From the NCBI RefSeq assembly GCF_028607085.1, contig NZ_CP117411.1:3610501-3674500 (forward strand): a DNA stretch of 64,000 nucleotides, in the 5' to 3' direction. The stretch is from Sphingomonas naphthae (GTDB lineage Bacteria; Pseudomonadota; Alphaproteobacteria; Sphingomonadales; Sphingomonadaceae). Below are positions 13,868-20,707 of this stretch, one piece after another. The position numbers and the translations under genes are program-made. How positions within the stretch are numbered: the stretch's first letter is position 1; each line of letters begins with the position of its first letter. The notes beneath the pieces were generated by a model. That model had not been told where the DNA came from, did not search any database, and was given only the letters and a program-made list of their open reading frames with translations.

Positions 13868-14002
13868 ATGCGTAAGGTTCTCGCGCTCGCGCTGGTCGCC
13901 GGCACCCTGATGGTTTCGGCGTGCAACACCGTCGAAGGCGCCGGCAAGGACGTTTCCTCGGCGGGCGACGCCGTGTCGAAGACGGCCAACAAGTCGAAGT
14001 AA
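13868..14002 (+). CDS. Entericidin A/B family lipoprotein
   Basis: This 44-residue lipoprotein starts MRKVLALALVAGTLMVSACN, with a signal peptide and a lipobox ending in the acylated Cys (VSAC). The mature part (NTVEGAGKDVSSAGDAVSKT) is the typical entericidin repeat of G, A, D and S. Entericidins are small envelope lipoproteins; in E. coli entericidin B is under the stationary-phase sigma factor and was proposed to promote lysis. Here the gene lies in the general stress island, suggesting stress control. An AAGGAG ribosome-binding site (13855-13860) sits seven bases before the ATG. A rho-independent terminator follows at 14029. Confidence 0.93.
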   Translation: MRKVLALALVAGTLMVSACNTVEGAGKDVSSAGDAVSKTANKSK

Positions 14003-14028
14003 TTCGCTGGCCTTCGGGCTCACGTGAG

Positions 14029-14062
14029 AAGGCGTCGCTTCCGAGAGGGGCGGCGCCTTTTT
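14029..14062 (+). terminator. Rho-independent terminator after the entericidin gene
   Basis: AAGGCGTCGC (14029-14038) pairs with GCGGCGCCTT (14050-14059), with one G-U pair, around a 10-nt loop, and a run of five T (14058-14062) follows. It ends the stress-island transcript on the plus strand. Confidence 0.8.
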
Positions 14063-14083
14063 CGTTCGAGCGGCGCCAATGAC

Positions 14084-14167
14084 CCTTCGCCCCGAGCGAA
14101 GTCGAGGGGCGTGCACCCAAGCGGTGCGTCCGATCGCACGCCCTTCGACTACGCTCAGGACGAACGG
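14084..14167. repeat. Palindromic intergenic repeat, family A copy 2
   Basis: Imperfect inverted arms at 14084-14114 and 14136-14167 have the same core as copy 1 (CCCGAGCGAAGTCGAGGGGC and its complement). It lies between the entericidin terminator and the tatC stop, so between convergent genes. Confidence 0.8.
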
Positions 14168-14179
14168 GTAAAAGGACGG

Positions 14180-14959
14180 CTAGGCCGCGTCCGCGCTCGT
14201 ATCGCTGGCGATCTTGGCGCGCTTGCGTTCGGTCAGGCGGATGCCGATCAGGGCGAATTCGTAGAGGATGACCAGCGGGACCGCCATCAGCATCATCGAT
14301 CCCACGTCGGGCGGGCTCAGCACGGCGGCGATCGCGAAGTTGAGGACGATGGCGTAGCGGCGGAAGCCGCGCAGCTGATCGCCGGTGATGATCCCGCCGC
14401 GCTCCAGCAGCATCAGCAGCACCGGCAGCAGGAAGGCCGCGCCGAAGCCGAACAGGAATTGCATCACGAAGCTGAGATAGCTGCCCACCGCCGGCAGCGC
14501 CTCCTGCTGCAAGCCGCCGAGATTGCCCGAGAAGCTAAGCAGATAGTGCAGCGCCAGCGGGATCGCGACGAAATAGGCGAGGCTGGCGCCCATCAGGAAC
14601 AGGATCGGCGTGGCGCAGATGAAGGGCAGCAGCGCGCGCTTCTCCTGCTTGTAGAGGCCGGGCGCCACGAACTTCCAGATCTGGTTGGCGATCACCGGAA
14701 AGGCGATCATCAGCGCCGAGAAGAAGGCGACCTTCAGCTCGACGACGAACGCCTCGAAAATCTGGGTGTAGACCACCTTGCCCTGCCCCGCGACGACCAG
14801 CGGGTGGACGAGAAAGCCCAGGATATCGCGCGAGAAATAGAGGCAGACCGCGAAGGCCACGCCCACCGCGCCCATCGACCAGAGCAGGCGGCGGCGCAGC
14901 TCGATCAGATGCTCGAGCAGCGGCGCGCGCGACGAATCCATTTCGTCGGGTTCGCTCAC
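14180..14959 (-). CDS. tatC: Sec-independent protein translocase TatC
   Basis: The 259-residue integral membrane protein has six predicted helices and the TatC signature LLEHLIELRRRLLWS near the N-terminus, plus the conserved proline-rich ALMIAFPVIANQIWKFVAPG. TatC with TatB recognises twin-arginine signal peptides and recruits TatA to move folded proteins across the inner membrane. Its ATG overlaps the tatB stop by four bases (ATGA), so the two are translationally coupled. It is the last gene of scpA-scpB-tatA-tatB-tatC and is followed by a palindromic repeat. Confidence 0.97.
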   Translation of the reverse strand: MSEPDEMDSSRAPLLEHLIELRRRLLWSMGAVGVAFAVCLYFSRDILGFLVHPLVVAGQGKVVYTQIFEAFVVELKVAFFSALMIAFPVIANQIWKFVAPGLYKQEKRALLPFICATPILFLMGASLAYFVAIPLALHYLLSFSGNLGGLQQEALPAVGSYLSFVMQFLFGFGAAFLLPVLLMLLERGGIITGDQLRGFRRYAIVLNFAIAAVLSPPDVGSMMLMAVPLVILYEFALIGIRLTERKRAKIASDTSADAA

Positions 14960-15459
14960 GGCTTCGACTCGCTGGATGGGGCGGGCGGTTCCTCGGCCTT
15001 CAAGGGCTCGGGCGCCGCTGTCGGTGCGGGATGCGGGATATGCGGGGTCGGCAGCACCTCGCCGGGGATCGGCTCGGGCACATGCGCGCCATCCTCGGGC
15101 GTGGCCGTGGCGGGGTGCGGCGGATAGTCGGTGGCGGCGGGCAGCATCGGCTGCGGTGCGGGTTCGCCCGTCTCGCCCTCGATCACCTGGCCATCGACGA
15201 CCTGGCCCTCGATGGCGGGCGTCGGCGGATGCTCGCGCATGATGCGCTCATTTTCGGCGCGCCACTTCTTCTCCATCTCCTCCAGCTCGGACTGGCGGAC
15301 GATCTCGTCCAGCCCCTCGCGGAAATGGCGGGCGACGCCGCGCGCGCGGCCGACCCAGCGGCCGACCACGCCCATCACGCGCGGCAGATCCTTGGGGCCG
15401 ATCACGACGAGCGCGATGATGGCGATGACCAGCAGTTCGGTCGGTGCGACGTCGAACAT
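14956..15459 (-). CDS. tatB: Sec-independent protein translocase TatB
   Basis: The 167-residue protein has the single N-terminal helix and glycine-hinge pattern of TatB (MFDVAPTELLVIAIIALVVI then GPKDLPRVMG), an amphipathic helix and a long acidic, proline-rich C-terminal tail. TatB forms the receptor complex with TatC. The tail from about residue 90 is low complexity, as usual for TatB. It is followed by tatC with a four-base overlap and preceded by tatA at an 89-bp gap. Confidence 0.95.
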   Translation of the reverse strand: MFDVAPTELLVIAIIALVVIGPKDLPRVMGVVGRWVGRARGVARHFREGLDEIVRQSELEEMEKKWRAENERIMREHPPTPAIEGQVVDGQVIEGETGEPAPQPMLPAATDYPPHPATATPEDGAHVPEPIPGEVLPTPHIPHPAPTAAPEPLKAEEPPAPSSESKP

Positions 15460-15548
15460 CGTGCGATCAGCCCGCCAGACCGGCGGAATCGCAACGCATC
15501 AGATCGGGACGCGCGAAACGCTCCATCGAAAACAGCCCCCGAAAACGA

Positions 15549-15791
15549 TCAGTGCGCCGGACGATCGTCCTTGGCGGGCTGAAGGTCACGGTCGGGGTTC
15601 GGCTCCAGCGGCGGCTGCGCCTGAAGGCGCACGGGCGGGTTGGCCTTGGCCTCGTCCTCTTCGGACATGCCCTTCTTGAACTGCTTAACGCCCTTGGCGA
15701 CGTCGCCCATCATCGCGGAGAAGCGACCGCCGCCGAGCAGCAGCACGGCCACGACCGCGAGGATCAAAATATGCGGAAGCGACAAGCCCAT
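15549..15791 (-). CDS. tatA: Sec-independent protein translocase TatA
   Basis: The 80-residue protein has the TatA pattern: a short hydrophobic helix (MGLSLPHILILAVVAVLLLG), the conserved F-G-like hinge region (GGGRFSAMMGD) and an amphipathic helix with VAKGVKQFKKGMSEED. TatA oligomers form the translocation site for folded Tat substrates. ATG 15791 and GTG 15794 are both possible starts; a GGGAG sits upstream. It is downstream of scpB on the same strand. Confidence 0.95.
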   Translation of the reverse strand: MGLSLPHILILAVVAVLLLGGGRFSAMMGDVAKGVKQFKKGMSEEDEAKANPPVRLQAQPPLEPNPDRDLQPAKDDRPAH

Positions 15792-15877
15792 CACGAATCT
15801 CCCGGGGAGTGTGACGCCTATCTAGGCGTCCCCGCGCCGCTTTTCCACCGTAAGCTGACGGATCGGTGACGATCCGG

Positions 15878-16453
15878 TTACATGTCGGCGTCATCGTCCT
15901 CTTTGGGGGCCGCACCCAGCGCCTCCTCCAGCGCCAGATCGACCGGATCGAGCAGCCCGGCGGCGCGCAGATCCTCGATCCCCGGCAGGTCGCGGCGGGA
16001 GGCGAGGCCGAAATGGGTGAGGAAACCCGGCGTCGTCGCGAACAGCAGGGGCCGCCCCGGCCCCTCGCGCCGCCCGGCCGGCCGCACCCAGCCCGCCTCC
16101 AGCAGCGTATCGACCGTGCCCTTGGCGACGGTGACGCCGCGGATCGCCTCGATCTCGGCGCGGCTGACCGGCTCGTGATAGGCGATGATGGCGAGCGTCT
16201 CGATCGCGGCGCGGCCCAGCTTGCGCGGCTCGCTCTTTTCGCGGCGGAGGAGATAGGCCAGATCGGGCGCGGTCTGGAAATGCCAGCGCCCGCCACGCTC
16301 GACCAGTTCGATGCCATGGCCCTGATAGCGCGCGGCGAGGCCGTGCAGCGCCTCGCGCACCGGCCCACCGATTACCTCGACGATCTCGGCCTCGCTCATC
16401 GGCCCCTCGGCGGCGAACAATGCCGCCTCGACCTGCCGTTCGCTCTCGGTCAT
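15878..16453 (-). CDS. scpB: Segregation and condensation protein ScpB
   Basis: The 191-residue kleisin-associated protein begins MTESERQVEAALFAAEGPMS and has two winged-helix domains, with the conserved core LAIIAYHEPVSRAEIEAIRG and VTVAKGTVDTLLEAGWV, then GRPLLFATTPGFLTHFGL. ScpB dimers join ScpA and SMC to form the bacterial condensin. The start overlaps the scpA stop by four bases (ATGA). The same frame is open up to 17287 but that upstream part runs inside scpA out of frame. Confidence 0.95.
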   Translation of the reverse strand: MTESERQVEAALFAAEGPMSEAEIVEVIGGPVREALHGLAARYQGHGIELVERGGRWHFQTAPDLAYLLRREKSEPRKLGRAAIETLAIIAYHEPVSRAEIEAIRGVTVAKGTVDTLLEAGWVRPAGRREGPGRPLLFATTPGFLTHFGLASRRDLPGIEDLRAAGLLDPVDLALEEALGAAPKEDDDADM

Positions 16454-17223
16454 GCCCGGCGCACCATCAGCGGGGCGAAGGCGGCCTCCTGCTGGAGCGC
16501 GACCTTGCCCTGCCGCGCCAGTTCCAGCGAGGCGACGAAGCTGGAGGCCAGCGCCGAGCGGCGCAGCTGCGGGGTGAGGCCATCGGGCAGGAAACTTTCC
16601 AGGCTGGACCAGTCGAGCCGGATACCCACCATCTTCTCGACCAGCGCCAGCGCGGCCTCCAGCGTCATCACGTCGCGGTGGGCGACGATGTGGACGACCG
16701 GGCGGTTGCGCGCCTGCACCGCGCCATAGCCGGCGAGCAGATCGTAGATGCTGGCCTCCCACGCCGGCTTCCTCACCACCGCCAGCCCCTCCGGCGCGCC
16801 GCGCACGAACACGTCGCGGCCGAGCCGGTCGCGCGCCATCAGCCGGGCGCCCGCCTCGCGCATCGCATCGAGCCGCTGGAGGCGCAGTTGCAGGCGCAGC
16901 GCCAGTTCCTCGGGGCTGGGCTCCACCTCGGGATCGCGCGGCAGGAGCAGACCCGATTTGAGATAGGCCAGCCACGCCGCCATCACGAGATAATCGGCCG
17001 CCAGCTCCAGCTTCACCGCCCGCGCGCCCTCGACGAAGGCGAGATATTGCTCGACCAGCTGGAGGATCGAGATTTCGCGCAGATCCACCTTCTGGTTGCG
17101 CGCGAGGGTGAGCAGCAGGTCGAGTGGTCCCTCCCACCCGTCGAGGGCGAGGGTCAGCACATCCTCGTCGGGCGCCCGCCGCACGGGTGCCTCGAAATCC
17201 TCGAAGAGATCGGGTGCGGTCAT
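16450..17223 (-). CDS. scpA: Segregation and condensation protein ScpA (kleisin)
   Basis: The 257-residue protein begins MTAPDLFEDFEAPVRRAPDE and has the ScpA N-terminal signature LDGWEGPLDLLLTLARNQKV followed by DLREISILQLVEQYL, and a C-terminal winged helix. It bridges SMC heads in condensin. The ATG at 17223 is the family start; the open frame up to 17331 is coding-like only because it crosses a palindromic repeat. In the alphaproteobacterial order I know, nagZ lies directly upstream of scpA. Here the operon begins at scpA with the repeat 30 bp upstream, and nagZ is 40 kb away. Confidence 0.95.
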   Translation of the reverse strand: MTAPDLFEDFEAPVRRAPDEDVLTLALDGWEGPLDLLLTLARNQKVDLREISILQLVEQYLAFVEGARAVKLELAADYLVMAAWLAYLKSGLLLPRDPEVEPSPEELALRLQLRLQRLDAMREAGARLMARDRLGRDVFVRGAPEGLAVVRKPAWEASIYDLLAGYGAVQARNRPVVHIVAHRDVMTLEAALALVEKMVGIRLDWSSLESFLPDGLTPQLRRSALASSFVASLELARQGKVALQQEAAFAPLMVRRA

Positions 17224-17252
17224 AATTCGATACGCGGAAACGCTGCACTGCC

Positions 17253-17331
17253 GTGCTCCTGCGCAGGCAGGAGCCCAGGGGCGGCAAGCGGTGTCCTCAG
17301 TAACCCTGGGCTCCTGCCTGCGCAGGAGCAC
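17253..17331. repeat. Palindromic intergenic repeat, family B copy 2
   Basis: Two perfect 28-bp inverted arms (17253-17280, starting GTGCTCCTGCGCAGGCAGGA, and 17304-17331) flank a 23-nt loop. It lies immediately upstream of scpA and is a possible breakpoint of the inferred inversion. Copy 1 is at 9552-9630. Confidence 0.9.
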
Positions 17332-17362
17332 AAGGAGAGCGCGGAAATTAGCGCACCCGCAG

Positions 17363-18592
17363 TCAGGGCGCGACCGGGAAGCAGCCGTTGCCCACCGCGA
17401 CCACCGCGCGGCAGATGCGCTGCGCCTCGGCCTTGCTGGCGACGCCGGCGGCCTGGAGGCGGGTCACCGACCCGGCGGCTTGCGGCGCATAGCGCAGGCC
17501 CTGCAACATGCCGACCCGGCCCGAGAGCTTGAGCCACGCCTCCTTGGCGCCGCCGGGCGTGGCGAAGGCGCCGAGCTGGATCTTCCACGGGCCGGTGCCG
17601 GCCGGGCGCGGCGCGGGCTTCGGCGGGGCCGGCCTGGGCGCGGGCGCCTCGGCCACCTGCACCGGGGCCGGCGGGGGCGGGGTGTAGGCGGGCGGCACAT
17701 AGGCCGGCGGCGCGGCGCGCGGCGGGGCGACCGGCGCGGGGGCGGCCGTCGATCCCGGCACCGGCACCTGCTGGATCGTACCCGGCACGCTGCTGGCGCG
17801 CACGTTCACTTCCGGCCCCGGCACGGCGACGCTGGCGCCGTCCATGTTCACCGTCGGGCCATCGGCGGCGGGCGGCGGGGGCGGGGCCATCGGCGGCGCC
17901 TGATAGGGCGGCTGGTAGGCGGGCGCGGCGGCGGCCACCTGCGCGGGTGCCGGAGCGGGCGCGGCTGCCGGGTTGACCGGTGTATAGCCCGTGCCCTGCG
18001 GCACGCGCGGCGAGGCGGGCGGCTGGCTGTTCTGCGCGAGGCGCGTATCGGCCGTCACGCCCGCCGCCGCCTTGTCCTGCGGCGTCAGATAGCGTTCCAT
18101 CTGGTCGAGGCTCTGCTTGGCCTGCGGGATGCCGGCGGCCGACGCCTTGGTCATCAGCGCATAGGCGCCCGGCCAGTCCTTGGCGGCGAAATCGCCGTTG
18201 AATTTGGCGGTGCCCAGCACATACATCGCGCGCGGTTCGCCCCGGGCGGCCGATTTCTCGATCCACATCATGGCTTCCTTGCGGTCGCCCTGGCGGAACA
18301 GCATCAGGCCCAGCAGGTCCTGCGCGTCGGCGAAGCCGAGCTGCGCGGACTTGCGATACCATTTCTCGGCTTCGGCCAGGTTCATCGTCACGCCGCGACC
18401 CAGCTTATAGGCCTGGCCCAGGTTGAACTGCGCCTCGGGCACGCCCGCGTCGGCGTCGGGGCGCCATTCGATCACCGCCTTGTTGAAATCGCCGGCCATC
18501 CACGCGGCATTGCCCTCGGCAACACCCGCGAGCGCCGGGGCCGACGCGAACGCCAGCAGGAGCGCCGTCACACCGATCGCCTTGAACTTCAC
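17363..18592 (-). CDS. Sel1-repeat and SPOR-domain envelope protein
   Basis: The 409-residue protein starts with a signal peptide (VKFKAIGVTALLLAFASAPA then LAG). It has Sel1/TPR-like repeats at about 25-150 (QFNLGQAYKLGRGVTMNLAE and related units), a long Pro/Ala linker at about 175-330, and a C-terminal SPOR domain (about 335-405) beginning WKIQLGAFATPGGAKEAWLK. SPOR domains bind denuded peptidoglycan, mostly at the septum, so a role in division or envelope remodelling is likely. The GTG at 18592 is preceded by GGGGAG and directly begins the signal peptide; the longer frame to 18745 lacks signal character. A second SPOR protein is at 56055. Confidence 0.85.
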   Translation of the reverse strand: MKFKAIGVTALLLAFASAPALAGVAEGNAAWMAGDFNKAVIEWRPDADAGVPEAQFNLGQAYKLGRGVTMNLAEAEKWYRKSAQLGFADAQDLLGLMLFRQGDRKEAMMWIEKSAARGEPRAMYVLGTAKFNGDFAAKDWPGAYALMTKASAAGIPQAKQSLDQMERYLTPQDKAAAGVTADTRLAQNSQPPASPRVPQGTGYTPVNPAAAPAPAPAQVAAAAPAYQPPYQAPPMAPPPPPAADGPTVNMDGASVAVPGPEVNVRASSVPGTIQQVPVPGSTAAPAPVAPPRAAPPAYVPPAYTPPPPAPVQVAEAPAPRPAPPKPAPRPAGTGPWKIQLGAFATPGGAKEAWLKLSGRVGMLQGLRYAPQAAGSVTRLQAAGVASKAEAQRICRAVVAVGNGCFPVAP

Positions 18593-18719
18593 AGCCCCGA
18601 AACTCCCCACGCCGGCCTCCAATCGCTTGCTATCGCATGGGCAGGTCCGCGCAAACACGTTTTGCGGCGAAGCAGCACGACCATTGCATTCCGCCGGCCG
18701 ATCGTGGACCCCGTGCCGC

Positions 18720-19964
18720 ATGGAGGGGCGCCAGCCACGACGCATCGCATGGGTGCCGGCCGGCTATGCCGCCGGGCTCGGCCTGTGCGTGGTCGCGCTG
18801 GTGGCGGTGGCCATCGCGAGCCTGGGGCAGGCCGAGGGCCTGCTCCGCCGCAGCGTGCGATCGCAGGAGCAGATGATGCTGGCCGATCGCATCCTCGACG
18901 CCGCCCGCACCGGCGGCGACATCGCGCCCCTCGCCGCCGCCTATCGTCATTCCACCGCCGCCGAGCGCGCGCTGACTGGCGGCGACGCGCGCGAGGCCGA
19001 CGAGGCGGCGCATCTGGCGCGCCTCGCCGCCGCCCGGCCGATCGACAGCCCCGCCGTCCGCCGCCTCGCCCGCGCCATCGTCGATCGCGAGCGCGGCGAG
19101 ATGGGCGAGACGGCCGAGGCGATGGCGCGGCTGCGCGCGCGCACGCCGCTGCTGATGGCGGGGCTGGCGGCGCTGCTGGCGGGCGCGGTGTTGCTGGCGG
19201 CACGGCTGCTGCTCGCCGCCAATCGCCGGCTGGAGGTCGAGGTGGCCGCCCGCACCGAGGCGCTGACCGCGCGTTCGGCCGAACTGGCCAGGATCGACAG
19301 CGACCGGCGGCTGTTCCTCGCCACCGTCGGCCACGAATTGCGTACCCCCGCCACGGTGCTGCGCGGCGAGGCGGAGGTGGCGTTGCGCGGCCGTCCCGAT
19401 CCGGCGGCACAGCACGCGGCGCTGGAGACGATCCTCACCCACGCCGGCCTGCTCCACCGCCGGCTCGACGATCTGCTGGCCCTGTCGCGCGCCGAGGATG
19501 GCCGCCTCGCCCTGACCCACGCCCCGATCGACCTGCGCGCCGTGGTCGAGCGCGCTGCCGCGCTGGCCCGGCCGTTGCTGGTCGACACCGATCTGGCCGT
19601 CACCTTGCCCGATGCGCCGGTGGCGGCGACCGGCGACGGCGAATGGCTCGCCCACGCCATCCTCGCCGCGCTCGACAATGCCGGCAAATGCTCGCCCGAG
19701 GGGGGACGGGTCCACCTCGCGCTCGATCGCGACGGCGGGGTGGCGCGCATCACCGTCACCGACGAGGGCGTCGGCGTGGACGAGGCCGATCGCCCCCATC
19801 TGTTCGACGCTTTCTATCAGGGGCGCGGCGCGCCGGAGCGCGGTGGCAGCGGGCTCGGCCTCACGCTCGCCCGCTGGGTGATAGAGCAGCACCAAGGCAC
19901 GATCGCCGCCGGGGACCGGCCGGGCGGGGGGCTGCGCCTCGTAATGCGGCTACCGCTCGCGTGA
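18720..19964 (+). CDS. Sensor histidine kinase, HisKA/HATPase type
   Basis: The 414-residue inner-membrane kinase has TM1 (about 12-36), a sensor region (40-140) with no recognised fold, TM2 (about 144-165), a coiled linker, the HisKA H-box LFLATVGHELRTPATVLRGE (His205) and a complete ATPase domain: N-box ILAALDNAGKCSP, G1 box DEGVGVDEAD, F-box HLFDAFYQG and G2 RGGSGLGLTLARWV. It should phosphorylate the response regulator encoded next, whose GTG start overlaps its stop (GTGA). The TonB receptor gene downstream suggests a nutrient or metal signal, but no ligand can be named. Confidence 0.92.
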   Translation: MEGRQPRRIAWVPAGYAAGLGLCVVALVAVAIASLGQAEGLLRRSVRSQEQMMLADRILDAARTGGDIAPLAAAYRHSTAAERALTGGDAREADEAAHLARLAAARPIDSPAVRRLARAIVDRERGEMGETAEAMARLRARTPLLMAGLAALLAGAVLLAARLLLAANRRLEVEVAARTEALTARSAELARIDSDRRLFLATVGHELRTPATVLRGEAEVALRGRPDPAAQHAALETILTHAGLLHRRLDDLLALSRAEDGRLALTHAPIDLRAVVERAAALARPLLVDTDLAVTLPDAPVAATGDGEWLAHAILAALDNAGKCSPEGGRVHLALDRDGGVARITVTDEGVGVDEADRPHLFDAFYQGRGAPERGGSGLGLTLARWVIEQHQGTIAAGDRPGGGLRLVMRLPLA

Positions 19965-20638
19965 CCGCGATCCTGCTCGTTGAGGATGATGCCGCGATCG
20001 GCGGCTTCGTCGGCCGGGGGCTGCGTGCCGAGGGCTATCGCGTCGAATGGCTGCGCTCGGGCCGCCGCGTCCGCGCCGCGCTGGAGACGGGCGCCTTCGC
20101 CGCGATGATCCTCGATCTCGGCCTGCCCGATGCCGACGGCAATGCGCTGTGCCGCGCGCTGCGCGCCGAGGGCCTGACCACGCCGATCCTGATGCTGACG
20201 GCCCGCGCCGCGCTGGAGGATCGGCTGGAGGGCTTCCGCGCCGGCACCGACGATTATCTCTCCAAGCCCTTCGCCTTCGAGGAACTGGTGCTGCGGCTGG
20301 CCGCCCTCGTCCGCCGCTCGGCCGGCGCCAGCGTGCCGGGCTATGCCAACCTCCGCCTCGATCCGCAGGCGCCGGGCGCGGTGGTGGATGGGGTTCCGCT
20401 GTCGCTCAGCCGTCGCGAATACGACCTCCTCGCCGCGCTCGTCCGGGCCGGCGGCGAACCCGTCTCGCGCGAGCGGCTGATCGCCGACGTGTGGGGCGAT
20501 GGCGAGGCGAGCGACAATGTCGTCGACGTCTATGTCGGCTATCTCCGCCGCCGCCTCGCGACGCTGCCCACTGCGCCGCGGATCGCCACCGTGCGGGGCC
20601 ACGGCTACCGAATCACACCAAAGGACGAGACCGCCTGA
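19961..20638 (+). CDS. OmpR/PhoB-family response regulator
   Basis: The 225-residue protein has a receiver domain (1-115) with the acidic pair ED in ILLVEDD, phosphoacceptor D52 in MILDLGLPDADG, T80 and K102 in YLSKPFAF. A winged-helix DNA-binding domain follows (about 128-222) with LSLSRREYDLLAALVRAGGE and VVDVYVGYLRRRLA, RGHGYRI. It is translated by GTG overlap with the kinase gene. The closest possible target is the TonB receptor gene 69 bp downstream, with an 18-bp palindrome at its own stop codon. Confidence 0.94.
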   Translation: MTAILLVEDDAAIGGFVGRGLRAEGYRVEWLRSGRRVRAALETGAFAAMILDLGLPDADGNALCRALRAEGLTTPILMLTARAALEDRLEGFRAGTDDYLSKPFAFEELVLRLAALVRRSAGASVPGYANLRLDPQAPGAVVDGVPLSLSRREYDLLAALVRAGGEPVSRERLIADVWGDGEASDNVVDVYVGYLRRRLATLPTAPRIATVRGHGYRITPKDETA

Positions 20639-20651
20639 GAGCCGTCTCAGG
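20634..20651. promoter_or_regulatory. Palindrome between response regulator and TonB receptor genes
   Basis: CCTGAGA-GCCG-TCTCAGG is a perfect 7-bp inverted repeat overlapping the response regulator stop codon. It may be an operator or a hairpin limiting read-through into the receptor gene at 20708. OmpR-family proteins usually bind direct repeats, so the owner of the site is open. Confidence 0.4.
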
Positions 20652-20707
20652 ACGCCCGTCGCCCGCCTCGCCTACCAGACCCGTCATAACAGAACGGGGA
20701 GTGAGCG

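Noticed and set aside
15878-17287. A 469-codon frame including ScpB
   Set aside because: The part before 16453 lies out of frame in scpA; ScpB homology starts at the ATG at 16453.
17253-17331. The family B palindrome as a tRNA or CRISPR-like repeat
   Set aside because: There are no tRNA stems or CCA-type end and only two inverted arms. It has no spacer array.
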